From DASTBU01 sp035711845 (GTDB lineage: Bacteria > Acidobacteriota > Vicinamibacteria > Vicinamibacterales > 2-12-FULL-66-21), in the NCBI GenBank assembly GCA_035711845.1, contig DASTBU010000011.1, positions 1 through 16,176 of the forward strand: DNA of 16,176 bases. The letters are read 5' to 3'. The first letter of the stretch is position 1. The number at the start of each line of letters is the position of its first letter. The notes under the pieces were generated by a model. The model made no database searches. It had not been told where the DNA came from and was given only the letters and a program-made list of their open reading frames with translations. This document shows, piece after piece, positions 7,618 to 15,450 of the stretch. Made by a program: the position numbers and the translations under genes.

Positions 7618-7986
7618 ATGTCCGTGCCTCTCCTCATCTCTCAGCGCGATGTCGGGGACGTCACCATCCTCGAGCTCAGCGGCCATCTCGTATTCGATGC
7701 GGGCGAACGCGAGTTCCGCGAGCACGTCCTGTCGCTCGTCAAGGCCGGACGAGCCCGGATCCTCGTGGATCTGAGGAAAGTCACCTATATCGACAGCGGC
7801 GGTATCGGCGGGCTGGTCGGCATGTTTCTCCACGTTCACAAGCGCGGCGGCGACCTGAAGCTGATCTGTCCCAGCGACCGCGCCCGTCGCGTCCTCAAGA
7901 TTACGAAGCTGCTGTCGGTCTTCGAGGTCTTTCCGACAGATTCGCAAGGCATCGCCAGCTTCGGCCCGCGGGTCGCGACGGGTTAG
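7618..7986 (+). CDS. STAS-domain anti-anti-sigma factor (SpoIIAA/RsbV-like)
   Basis: 122-aa single STAS domain of normal family length. It starts with the typical strand pair SQRDVGDVTILELSGHLVF and contains RILVDLRKVTYIDSGGIGGLVG, where S60 sits at the conserved phosphorylated serine of the (D)SxG motif. It ends with the LKITKLLSVFEVFPT helix-strand. In the family the unphosphorylated protein binds an anti-sigma kinase and frees a sigma factor, while phosphorylation on the serine switches it off. It should be cytoplasmic. No anti-sigma kinase, PP2C phosphatase or sigma factor is next to it, so its partners must be encoded elsewhere; an alternative is a polarity or signalling role used by other stand-alone STAS proteins. 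It appears to be transcribed alone from the TATACT box just upstream. Confidence 0.94.
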   Translation: MSVPLLISQRDVGDVTILELSGHLVFDAGEREFREHVLSLVKAGRARILVDLRKVTYIDSGGIGGLVGMFLHVHKRGGDLKLICPSDRARRVLKITKLLSVFEVFPTDSQGIASFGPRVATG

Positions 7987-8381
7987 ACCGAAACCTGGAC
8001 GCGCCGTTTCTTCGTGCCGCCGGGTGTCAATGGTGCGCTCGCGCGCAAGGCCGCTGGAGGTTTTTGGCGCTGAACGCTCCGCCATGGCAATGCGCCACCG
8101 CGGATCGGGCAACTGGACTTCCTTCGCACCTACCGCATACGAGTCGAGCACCTCGTCCATGCCGCGATCACCGAGATCTCGAGCGTCATGTCGATGGCGA
8201 CATCACCGTTCGAGTGGACTCCAATCTGCCACCCGTTCTCGTGCGCCTTCCGAGCTTTTTTCGAAGAGGCCAGGTAGCACAACTGGGCGCTGTTCGTGCT
8301 AGACGACTGGAGAGAGTAGAACTGGTCCGCCCAGAGAGAAGCCCTCGGTTGTTCGAACCGAGGGCTGTCGTCTCCGGACAG
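7987..8381. other. gene-poor gap, possible decayed coding remnant
   Basis: 395 nt with no intact gene that I can support. In the same frame as the STAS gene the sequence continues past the stop as two short open stretches separated by TGA at 8071-8073. The second (8074 to a TAG at 8272-8274) has no early start codon but shows protein-like composition (QLDFLRTYRIRVEHLVHAAI) and high GC at third positions. This could be a remnant or chance. The right end holds the terminator of the TonB receptor. Confidence 0.3.
8340..8366 (-). terminator. rho-independent terminator of the TonB receptor
   Basis: AGCCCTCGGTT (8340-8350) and AACCGAGGGCT (8356-8366) form a perfect 11-bp stem with a 5-nt loop. On the minus strand it starts 15 nt after the receptor stop codon and is followed by TTCTCTCT, a pyrimidine/T-rich tail. 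On the plus strand no T-run follows, so it serves the minus-strand gene. Confidence 0.8.
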
Positions 8382-11300
8382 TCAGAAGTCGTATCGCAGG
8401 GATACCTGCATGCGCCGTGGCCCGCCCAGCATTGCGCTGTACTGGCCAAAGGTGGCGGGGTCCTCGAGGCTCAGGTTCAACGAGGCGGTGTCGAAGTACG
8501 GCGTGTTGGTGAGATTGAAGATCTCCAGGCGGACCGCCAGGTTGTCAGCCTCGGAGTACGGCATGGTGAAGGTCTTGTTGAAGGCAAGATCCACCGACGC
8601 GTAACTATCACCACGCAGGACATTGCGCTGACCGCGTTCTCCCATCGCCGAAAAGCGGAAGAACCGTCGAGCCTCGTCCGGGTTCGGAAAGATGTTCGGA
8701 TTGGGTTCGTCCGAGCCTTCATTGATGGCTGAGTTCGTGGTCCGGGTCTCGGGGCACGGGCCGGTCTCCAGGCCGAAGTTCAGACCCGTTCTGGGCGGAG
8801 CGCAGGTCGCATTGCCCTGCAGGTTCCAGTTGGTCGGCCACGTCCGACCGTTGATGGCGTTGGCCGGCAGTCCAGTGTTGAAGCGCACGACGCTGGAGAC
8901 CTGCCAGCCGCCAATAAGCTGGTTCGTGAAACCGGAGACATCGGTCCCCCAGCGCCGGCCCCGGCCGAACGGGAGCGCCCACGTAAGATACGCGTTCAAC
9001 TGGTGGCGCATATCGAAATCGGAGTACGAGTACTCCAAGTCGGGCTCCCAGGCATTTATGGCGCTCCCCGTATAGCCACCGGTAAAGAACCCTCCAGTCG
9101 GCTCCTGGCGCTCTGGTGTCGAGGAGTGGTCTTGGGACTTCGAGAGGGTGTAGTTCACGGCGAAGGCCGTTCCATTGCTCATGCGCTTGCGCAGCATCAA
9201 TTGCAGCGCATGGTATTCGGAGCGGCCGATCGTGCTCCACGTGTTCAAGGCCACCCACTGCGCCGGGAAGAAGGTGTATTGACCGAGACGTGAGAACCCC
9301 AGAAACCCTTCCCCCGAAAAATAGTCCACGTCCTGCCAGACGGTGGAGGTACCGAAGCCGGAACCCGTCTCCGCGGTCCCGTGATAGCCGATCATGTAGT
9401 CGTAAGCGACCTGTGTGGCGGAATACCCACATCCGCTCCCCAACTGCTCGAACTGAAGGCATCCGCCATTGTTCCCGGACGGGCCCCAATCAGGAAACAT
9501 GTTTTCCCAGAATGCTATCGGCGCCAGCGTCGCCAACGGCTGTCCCGCATCCGAGAGCCTGACCAGTTCGCGCGCCGCTTCGAATGCGCACACCTGCGAC
9601 TGGGGATCGCAGACGTCGGCGGCCGTGGCAAAGTCGCGTAGCAACGGCAGATCTCTGCCGCGCCGGCCCACGTAGGCTGCCTCTACTGTGATCCCGCCCC
9701 GAAGCTCGCGGCTGATGGACACGTCGAACGTGTGAGCATGCGGGTTTCGGATGGTGTCGTCCAAGCCGTTCGAGACCGTCAGGAGGTCCGACGGGGGCAC
9801 GGCTGGGAATTGGGCCCCGGGCGACGGCGCCAACTGCGCGTCTCCGTTGCTCAATACGTTGTTCGACGCCGCAGCCGTATCGGAAAGGCCGGTCCACCTG
9901 ACGCAAGGCTCGACACCGCCGGTTGCGCCGATGTTGCACCCGCCCAGTTGGTTGGTGATGGCCGTGGACAGGCCAAAGGCACCCACCTGGTCGAAGGTAT
10001 TCACCAGCGCCATGCCCATCCGGTCATACACCAGAGAATAGCCTCCGCGAATGGACATCTTGCCGTCGCCGAACAGGCGGCCCAGAATGCCGCCCTCGAA
10101 ATGCGGCGCCCAGGCGGCACCGATGCGCGGCGAGAAGTTGTTGTTATCGCGGTCGAAGTAGGGCCGTCCGTCGTTCGCCGCTCCGCCGAGCTGGGTTTCG
10201 ATCAAGCCGCAGTCGGCCGTCGGCCGCCCCGCCAGCCTCATCGCATTCCGGCACTGGAACCAGGCCCCGAAGCTGCCGTTGAGACTGGGATCCACGGGAA
10301 CAGGAATGACCTGATTGCCGTTCGTCTCCCAGGGCGGTGTGGCATTCGTGTAGCGCAGCCCGAGAGTCACCGTCAAGGATGGCTGAATGCGCCACTGATC
10401 CTGGAAGTACACTTCGTATTCGTTGGCGGCAAAGCGTCGCGGCACCAGCTCGCCCTCGGGAAGGGTCTCCCCTTGTGCGTTGAAGTTGTAAGCGGCATCG
10501 ACCTGCGAAATTGGGCCGAACATCAGAGTGAGCCGATCGCGAAAGTTGACACCGGCACTCGCGGGGACGGCAAAACAGCCGGGACGGTCGCAGTCCACCT
10601 GCCCGGGCTCGATGCTGCGGCCTCCATCCGGCAACCAGGAAGGGTTTACCGTGAAGGTGTGGAACGAGAGCGAATTGCTCGCCCGTGCGTTGCGAATGAA
10701 GCGAGCTTCGCCCCCCATCGAGAAGGTGTGTGTGCCGGTCGTCCAACTGAGGTCGTCCCGGATATGGTGCGTCGGCGTGCTCCGGTTCAAAGTCGAGGCT
10801 GTGCCGCCCGGGAGACCGGGGTCGTCGAACCCATTGAGATCATCAATGAAGCGGACATTGGCGAATTCCGCGTTCCTGACACCTGCGTTGTCCAACTTGA
10901 TGCGCGTGTACCCATAACGAAGGCTGTTGACAATGCGCGAACTCACTATCCAGGAGTGCCCCACCGCAATGCCGCGGTTGCCGGTCTCTGTGGTCCGTAT
11001 CGGATCGGCGCCAACAAAGGCCGGCTCCAGGGCGACCGCGTCGTCCTGCACCGTGCCACGCAAGAAAAACGTGTGATTGCCCGCGTTGAAGTCGAGCTTG
11101 CTGATATAGGTATTGAACGTGTTGTCGATGGGAGCGGCGAAGCGGTGGCCGACAATGTTCACGCCGTCACCGACGCTGGAGTCATTAATCTCCGTGGGAT
11201 ACTGCGCCCAATATCCCAACAGGGCCGCGTTTGGCCCGATTCCCAACGGATCCAATGCGGCGATCTCTGCTGGACTGAGACCGTAGCTGCCCGCGGGAAC

Positions 11301-12413
11301 ACTATAAGCGGCTCCGCTGACGCCGGTCACGCTGGTCGCCGAGGTCGGACACGATGCAAATCCGTCGCGATCATCGCATTGATAAATCATCACGCCATCC
11401 CGGAACGACAGACTGGGAACGTTGCGCACGGCCGATTTGAACAGGCTTTCCTCCATGCGCTCCCAGTTGCCGAACAGGAAGAGGCGGTTCTTCACGAGCG
11501 GCCCCCCCACCGAGGCACCATAAATATGCCGGCGGAACAGGGGCTCCTTGACGCCACTCTTGTTGAGGAAGAAATCGTTGGCGTTCAGCGCCTCGTTGCG
11601 GTGGGCATAATACGCGCTGCCGCGGAGCGTATTCTCGCCCGAACTGGTGATCAGCTGCACCTGCGCCGCCCCCGATCGTCCGCCCGCATCGGCACCGTAG
11701 TTCGAGGTAGTCGTGCGGAACTCGGCAAGTGAGGCCTGGGTAGCGCGGAGCACGCAAGTAAAGGCGTAACCGCTGATCGGGTCGTTGCAGTCCACGCCAT
11801 CCAGGGTGATATTGGTCTGATCGCTGCGCGCACCATTGACCGCGCCGCTGCGACCGTCAAAATCCGACACCCCTCCGTAACCGCCTGCGGTATCCGACTG
11901 GCTGGGGACGAACGCGACGCCCGCCTGAAGGCTGAGCAGACCAGCGGGGTTGAGGTCGAGGGAAGGCAGGCTCCGGATCTCCGCGCCAGTGAGTGGCAGG
12001 CCCATGCTGGCGTCGTTCGTGTTCACGGCAGCGGTCATGGCTTGCACTTCGACCGCTTCGGCGATCTCACCTAATTCCAGCACGACATCCAGCGTGCTGG
12101 TGATACCGATGGGCAATTCGACGCGCGGCCGAACGGCGGTCCTGAAGCCGGTCGCCGTGACGTCCAGGCGATACTCTCCTGGCAGCACTTGCGCGATGAG
12201 AAACTTCCCGGTCTCATCGGTCTTGGCCGAACGCCTGGCACCGGTCGCCAGGTTGGTCGCCGTCACGTCAGCACCGACGATGATGGCACCCGACGGATCG
12301 GTCACCGCACCCGTCAGAGCCGCTGTCCCGGCGACCTGGGCAATCACTACGGGTGAAGTCAGAATCAGGAAGAGAACAGCAAGGAGCTTGCTGAGAACAC
12401 GCGAGGAAGGCAT
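8382..12413 (-). CDS. Oar-type TonB-dependent outer-membrane receptor
   Basis: 1343-aa outer-membrane protein. Residues 1-25 are a signal peptide (MPSSRVLSKLLAVLFLILTS, likely cut after VIA). Residues about 28-115 are a carboxypeptidase-regulatory-like beta domain (GAVTDPSGAIIVGADVTATN; VLPGEYRLDVTATGF). A plug domain (TNITLDGVDCND near 200-210) and a long beta barrel follow, with repeated family phrases such as FFLRGTVQDD, FQDQWRIQPSLTVTLGLRY and RRFAANEYEVY. The chain ends RMQVSLRYDF, the aromatic terminus needed for barrel insertion. Such receptors import large or complex ligands (glycans, peptides, metal chelates) using TonB energy; the ligand here is unknown and no partner SusD, TonB or ExbBD gene is nearby. 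All 16 cysteines fall in eight local pairs from C209 to about C1220. The start at 12413 is set by GGAGG 4 nt upstream; the upstream in-frame ATG at 12503 would bury the signal peptide and lies inside the promoter. Confidence 0.96.
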   Translation of the reverse strand: MPSSRVLSKLLAVLFLILTSPVVIAQVAGTAALTGAVTDPSGAIIVGADVTATNLATGARRSAKTDETGKFLIAQVLPGEYRLDVTATGFRTAVRPRVELPIGITSTLDVVLELGEIAEAVEVQAMTAAVNTNDASMGLPLTGAEIRSLPSLDLNPAGLLSLQAGVAFVPSQSDTAGGYGGVSDFDGRSGAVNGARSDQTNITLDGVDCNDPISGYAFTCVLRATQASLAEFRTTTSNYGADAGGRSGAAQVQLITSSGENTLRGSAYYAHRNEALNANDFFLNKSGVKEPLFRRHIYGASVGGPLVKNRLFLFGNWERMEESLFKSAVRNVPSLSFRDGVMIYQCDDRDGFASCPTSATSVTGVSGAAYSVPAGSYGLSPAEIAALDPLGIGPNAALLGYWAQYPTEINDSSVGDGVNIVGHRFAAPIDNTFNTYISKLDFNAGNHTFFLRGTVQDDAVALEPAFVGADPIRTTETGNRGIAVGHSWIVSSRIVNSLRYGYTRIKLDNAGVRNAEFANVRFIDDLNGFDDPGLPGGTASTLNRSTPTHHIRDDLSWTTGTHTFSMGGEARFIRNARASNSLSFHTFTVNPSWLPDGGRSIEPGQVDCDRPGCFAVPASAGVNFRDRLTLMFGPISQVDAAYNFNAQGETLPEGELVPRRFAANEYEVYFQDQWRIQPSLTVTLGLRYTNATPPWETNGNQVIPVPVDPSLNGSFGAWFQCRNAMRLAGRPTADCGLIETQLGGAANDGRPYFDRDNNNFSPRIGAAWAPHFEGGILGRLFGDGKMSIRGGYSLVYDRMGMALVNTFDQVGAFGLSTAITNQLGGCNIGATGGVEPCVRWTGLSDTAAASNNVLSNGDAQLAPSPGAQFPAVPPSDLLTVSNGLDDTIRNPHAHTFDVSISRELRGGITVEAAYVGRRGRDLPLLRDFATAADVCDPQSQVCAFEAARELVRLSDAGQPLATLAPIAFWENMFPDWGPSGNNGGCLQFEQLGSGCGYSATQVAYDYMIGYHGTAETGSGFGTSTVWQDVDYFSGEGFLGFSRLGQYTFFPAQWVALNTWSTIGRSEYHALQLMLRKRMSNGTAFAVNYTLSKSQDHSSTPERQEPTGGFFTGGYTGSAINAWEPDLEYSYSDFDMRHQLNAYLTWALPFGRGRRWGTDVSGFTNQLIGGWQVSSVVRFNTGLPANAINGRTWPTNWNLQGNATCAPPRTGLNFGLETGPCPETRTTNSAINEGSDEPNPNIFPNPDEARRFFRFSAMGERGQRNVLRGDSYASVDLAFNKTFTMPYSEADNLAVRLEIFNLTNTPYFDTASLNLSLEDPATFGQYSAMLGGPRRMQVSLRYDF

Positions 12414-12417
12414 GTTG

Positions 12418-12422
12418 CCTCC
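12418..12422 (-). promoter_or_regulatory. ribosome binding site of the TonB receptor
   Basis: GGAGG on the minus strand (CCTCC at these plus positions), 4 nt before ATG 12413; decides the start against the in-frame ATG at 12503. Confidence 0.7.
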
Positions 12423-12474
12423 AGTCTGAACGGAATGAGACGCCTCGTCGGTTGTCAAGGCCGATTTGCGCAGC

Positions 12475-12503
12475 GTGATACGGCGAAAGAGGCGCAAAGT
12501 CAA
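12475..12503 (-). promoter_or_regulatory. sigma-70-like promoter of the TonB receptor
   Basis: Read on the minus strand: TTGACT (12503-12498), 17-nt spacer, TATCAC (12480-12475). The -35 matches the consensus at five of six positions and the -10 at four of six, with ideal spacing. Initiation would be near 12468, giving a leader of about 55 nt before ATG 12413. Confidence 0.55.
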
Positions 12504-12692
12504 CAGGTTTGTGACGACCGTCTATCCACTATGCCGGCGATCGAAACTGCCGCCAATCCTTCCACGTTGGATCTATCACCGGACCCAACCTCTTCGGTGA
12601 GTTATCCGCGTCCCTGATCGATCGCGTGCCGAAGCAGGGGCGCCCAGACAGACCGCCTCTGCGGCAGCCGGGATGGAACCGCCATTCCGGGC

Positions 12693-12698
12693 TATAGT
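12693..12698 (+). promoter_or_regulatory. -10-like box TATAGT of the P450 gene
   Basis: TATAGT ends 11 nt before the P450 ATG. Initiation 6-8 nt after it would leave a leader of only about 4-6 nt, and no Shine-Dalgarno is present between it and the start. No consensus -35 is seen 16-18 nt upstream. Confidence 0.45.
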
Positions 12699-12709
12699 CG
12701 GTCTGGCGT

Positions 12710-14083
12710 ATGAGGGATACCACCGCCTGCGTACGTCTCGTTCCGCCGGGCCCGCGCGGGGTTCCGATCCTTGGGATGCTGCCGGCGGTGAGACGCAACC
12801 CCACGGCCGCGTTCATGAGTGCGGCCCTCCGCTACGGCGACGTCGTCTACCTCCGAATCGGGTCGCGACGTGGCTTCCTCATCACGAACCCGGCGGATGT
12901 TCGTCATGTCCTGCAGGACAACGCCCGCAACTACCACAAGAGCCCGCTCTACGCCAAGCTGCGGATGTCGCTCGGCAACGGCCTGTTGACGAGCGAGGAT
13001 GAATTCTGGCTGCGCCAGCGGCGCATTGCGCAGCCGGCCTTCCACCGCCAGCGCATCGCCGCGCTGGCCAGCATCATGGCCGACGCGGCCAGGGGCACGG
13101 CGGCCGACTGGGAATCGATCGCCGCGCGTGGGGAACCGACGGACGTCGGTGAAGAGATGATGCGTCTCACGCGCACCGTCGTGCTCCGCGCCCTGCTCGG
13201 GGCCGACCTCGGTCCGTACGCGGCGACCATCGACCAGGCCTGGACCCTGATGAATCAGCAAATCGGCGAGAGCTTCTGGTCCTTCGGATTCATGGACGGG
13301 CTGCCATCGTCGAAGCGCCGGCAGTTCGAGGCTGCCCGCGTCGTGCTCCGGGGAGCCGTCGATCACGTCATCAGCCAACGCCGCCGCAGCCCGTCTCAGA
13401 GCGCGGATCTGTTGTCCATGCTGCTGGCGGCGCGCGACGAAGAAACCGGGGAGGCCATGACGGACGAGCAGCTACGAGTGGAGGTCACGACGTTTCTGCT
13501 GGCGGGGCAGGAGACGACGTCGTTGGCGCTGACGTGGACGTGGTATCTGCTGTCGCAGCACCCCTGGGCCCGGCGTCGACTCGAGGAAGAGATCGACACG
13601 GTCCTCGCAGGGCGCCCAGCCGAGTACGACGATCTCGCGAATCTGACTTATGCGCGCCTGGTGATTGACGAAGCCATGCGGCTGTACCCACCAGCGTGGG
13701 GATTCTCGCGGCAGGCGCTGGCCGACGATCAGCTGGGCGGCTTCCGTCTGCCGCGTGGATGGCTCGCGTTCGTCATCCCGTACGTGCTGCACCGGCTTCC
13801 CGCATTCTGGGACCACCCGGACGCGTTCGATCCCGAGCGGTTCCTCCCACAACGCAGTGCGGAGCGGCCGAAATTCGTCTACCTGCCGTTCGGCGCAGGA
13901 CCCCGACAATGCATCGGTAATCAATTCGCTCTTATCGAAATGCAGCTGATTGTTGCGACACTCGCCCAACGCTATCGCCTTCACCTCGTGCCGGGACATC
14001 GGGTGGAGCCATGGGCTCTCATAACGCTTCGCCCTCGATTCGGTCTACCCATGATGCTCGAACGACGGACAGCGTGGGCCTGA
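12710..14083 (+). CDS. cytochrome P450
   Basis: 457-aa soluble bacterial P450, a haem monooxygenase inserting one oxygen atom from O2 into a substrate that cannot be identified from sequence. It begins RLVPPGPRGVPILGM, the usual proline hinge, with no membrane anchor. The I-helix oxygen-activation motif is AGQETT (265-270), the K-helix ExxR is EAMR (E321, R324), and the PERF motif lies in DPERFLP. The haem-binding loop is FGAGPRQCIGNQF with thiolate ligand C401. All signature motifs are intact and the length is normal. The PPGP start and the ETT/FGAGPRQC motifs resemble the CYP4/CYP102-like fatty-acid or hydrophobic-substrate hydroxylases more than the classic bacterial CYP101 type; this is a family impression only. 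No ferredoxin, reductase or biosynthetic cluster is nearby. The start has no ribosome site and lies just after a -10-like box, suggesting a near-leaderless mRNA. Confidence 0.96.
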   Translation: MRDTTACVRLVPPGPRGVPILGMLPAVRRNPTAAFMSAALRYGDVVYLRIGSRRGFLITNPADVRHVLQDNARNYHKSPLYAKLRMSLGNGLLTSEDEFWLRQRRIAQPAFHRQRIAALASIMADAARGTAADWESIAARGEPTDVGEEMMRLTRTVVLRALLGADLGPYAATIDQAWTLMNQQIGESFWSFGFMDGLPSSKRRQFEAARVVLRGAVDHVISQRRRSPSQSADLLSMLLAARDEETGEAMTDEQLRVEVTTFLLAGQETTSLALTWTWYLLSQHPWARRRLEEEIDTVLAGRPAEYDDLANLTYARLVIDEAMRLYPPAWGFSRQALADDQLGGFRLPRGWLAFVIPYVLHRLPAFWDHPDAFDPERFLPQRSAERPKFVYLPFGAGPRQCIGNQFALIEMQLIVATLAQRYRLHLVPGHRVEPWALITLRPRFGLPMMLERRTAWA

Positions 14084-15274
14084 GCGCGCTCCCGCCCGGG
14101 CCTGCGGTTGTTCAGGGTGCGATGCGAACCTCCACCGAACTGATGAACCATTGGAAGTTCGTTCTGCTGTGCAATTCCATGTCGTTGGCGCGGCAGACAT
14201 CCAACGTCCGCGTACCGCGGTGATGATCACTGATTGATTCGCGGATACCGGTCCGGAGCTGAACAACTGGGCAAAGTAATGCTGGCCGCGCGTGAGATGC
14301 TCCTCGTCCGCCGTCAGGTCACCTCCGCCGCTCTTCTTGTACATGTTGGACATCAGTGCCAGCGACGGCTCGGGGACATTCGGGTGGAGCACGTTCATCA
14401 TGAGGTAGTTGCTCTGATTGCACCAGGCATCGGAGAATCCCCACTCATCCTCAATCTTCACGTGGTGTGTGCCGATGGTGCTCTGCGCATCGATGAGGAC
14501 TTCGATGAGGCCGGTGGTGGGCGGCGTGAACGCAAATGCAATCTGTGCTTCGGCGATTACATGAGCAAGGTCCCAATTGTCTGCATCGTCGCAGTCCATC
14601 GTGGCTTCGTTGCCTACGAGGCCTGAAGGGGGGTGCAGAAAGAGCAATCGGTTCGCGCGGAAATGGTCGCTGGTAACGAAATCCTCACTGAAGAGGAACC
14701 CGAAGAATGGCGGCCTGAACAGGAACCAACGGTGCGGATCGTTCGGATCGTCGTCGGGCAGAACGGGCCCCCAGGGCAACGGGAACTTGTGCAGCGGCGA
14801 CAGTTTCGCCCATTTGGAGAGATTGTTCTGCAGGTTGAAGCCTTGTGCGACGTTGCGAGTGTCCGGCGAGAGCGCCGCTTCGACCTTCGCATCCGCCGCA
14901 CGGACGATCTCCTTGATCTTCTTGCGATCGGCGCCAAGCGTGCGCAGCAGCGCGTCGATCTTGTGTTTGCGCGCTTTCTTCTGCTTGTCGTAGTCGCGCT
15001 TCAATCCCTCAGGCGGCTGAAAGAGGTCAGCGAAGCTGAGGCGTTCGGCCTGGATGTGGTGCCGCACTTCCGCGAACTTCCGTGCGCCGAGAAGATTGTG
15101 CACCTGGCGGTGAACGCGTTCATCGAGTTGCTCAGCCTGGCGGGCACGCGCATCGCGGGCCTTGCCCCGCCTATCTTCCTGCTCGGCGAAGGCCAGTTCC
15201 GCTGATTGACGATCGCCTGTTGAAAAGCTCGTGAGGAACGGAACACTGCGAGTGGTGGAGTGACCATTTGGCAT
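14045..15274 (-). CDS. unrecognised protein, likely frameshifted near its C-terminus
   Basis: I do not recognise this family. As read it is 409 aa. Residues about 25-130 are very charged and helical (many KR/ED; KARKHKIDALLRTLGADRKK), possibly a coiled coil. From about 155 on, an aromatic and beta-rich domain follows (HRWFLFRPPFFGFLFSEDF; IEVLIDAQSTIGTHHVKIED), with no signal peptide or membrane span. ATG 15274 has AGGAG (15282-15286) 7 nt upstream, a strong start. The last 60 or so residues change to low-complexity Arg/Ser/Ala-rich sequence that overlaps the P450 end by 39 nt. Adding one G at about 14215-14216 restores a frame reading TLDVCRANDMELHS and ending in SSVEVRIAP at a TGA at 14114-14112, giving 387 aa and no overlap. 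This is either a real frameshift (pseudogene or phase-variable end) or a sequencing error. A TPR gene lies 176 nt upstream on the same strand. Confidence 0.75.
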   Translation of the reverse strand: MPNGHSTTRSVPFLTSFSTGDRQSAELAFAEQEDRRGKARDARARQAEQLDERVHRQVHNLLGARKFAEVRHHIQAERLSFADLFQPPEGLKRDYDKQKKARKHKIDALLRTLGADRKKIKEIVRAADAKVEAALSPDTRNVAQGFNLQNNLSKWAKLSPLHKFPLPWGPVLPDDDPNDPHRWFLFRPPFFGFLFSEDFVTSDHFRANRLLFLHPPSGLVGNEATMDCDDADNWDLAHVIAEAQIAFAFTPPTTGLIEVLIDAQSTIGTHHVKIEDEWGFSDAWCNQSNYLMMNVLHPNVPEPSLALMSNMYKKSGGGDLTADEEHLTRGQHYFAQLFSSGPVSANQSVIITAVRGRWMSAAPTTWNCTAERTSNGSSVRWRFASHPEQPQARAGARSGPRCPSFEHHG

Positions 15275-15281
15275 GCGAAGT

Positions 15282-15286
15282 CTCCT
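15282..15286 (-). promoter_or_regulatory. ribosome binding site of the unrecognised gene
   Basis: AGGAG on the minus strand, 7 nt before ATG 15274. It supports translation of this frame rather than of the long plus-strand frames opposite. Confidence 0.7.
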
Positions 15287-15297
15287 GGCGGAGCGAT

Positions 15298-15314
15298 TCG
15301 ATCGGTCGGATCGA
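15298..15314. promoter_or_regulatory. short inverted repeat upstream of the unrecognised gene
   Basis: TCGATC (15298-15303) and GATCGA (15309-15314) flank a 5-nt spacer, about 24 nt upstream of the start at 15274. It could be an operator or leader hairpin. A 6-bp repeat can easily occur by chance. Confidence 0.2.
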
Positions 15315-15450
15315 TTCCGGACCCCGATCGCTTTTGCCGTCGAACACGCGGAAGGGTTGCTCTGCCTGCAGGTATGGCGACGGCGGTCACGTTCATTGCC
15401 GATCTCGTGGCGAGTACGGAAAGGAATGGCTTTTCAAAGTACGGCCCCGC

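Larger units (their letters stand above)
12414..12709. other. divergent intergenic region, receptor and P450
   Basis: 296 nt without a supported gene. It carries the receptor promoter and a leader of about 55 nt on one side, and the P450 -10-like box on the other. Apart from these, I see no clear operator or repeat. Confidence 0.5.

Noticed and set aside
7362..8732. 456-aa plus-strand frame across the STAS gene and into the receptor end
   Set aside because: It overlaps the STAS gene out of frame, crosses the terminator hairpin and enters the receptor 3' end; composition is Arg/Pro-rich. Only the part near 8190-8330 looked protein-like, and it is noted as a possible remnant.
9732..11732. 666-aa plus-strand frame opposite the TonB receptor
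   Set aside because: No domain, no ribosome site, and it lies fully inside a receptor with clear family features on the other strand.
14092..14106. Possible terminator CCGC...GCGG between the convergent P450 and unrecognised genes
   Set aside because: Only a 4-bp stem with an 8-nt loop, competing with the CCCGGG palindrome inside it, and no real T-run on either side.
14234..15205. Plus-strand frames of 130 and 190 aa opposite the unrecognised gene
   Set aside because: The minus strand has a strong ribosome site and better protein composition; these frames have neither.
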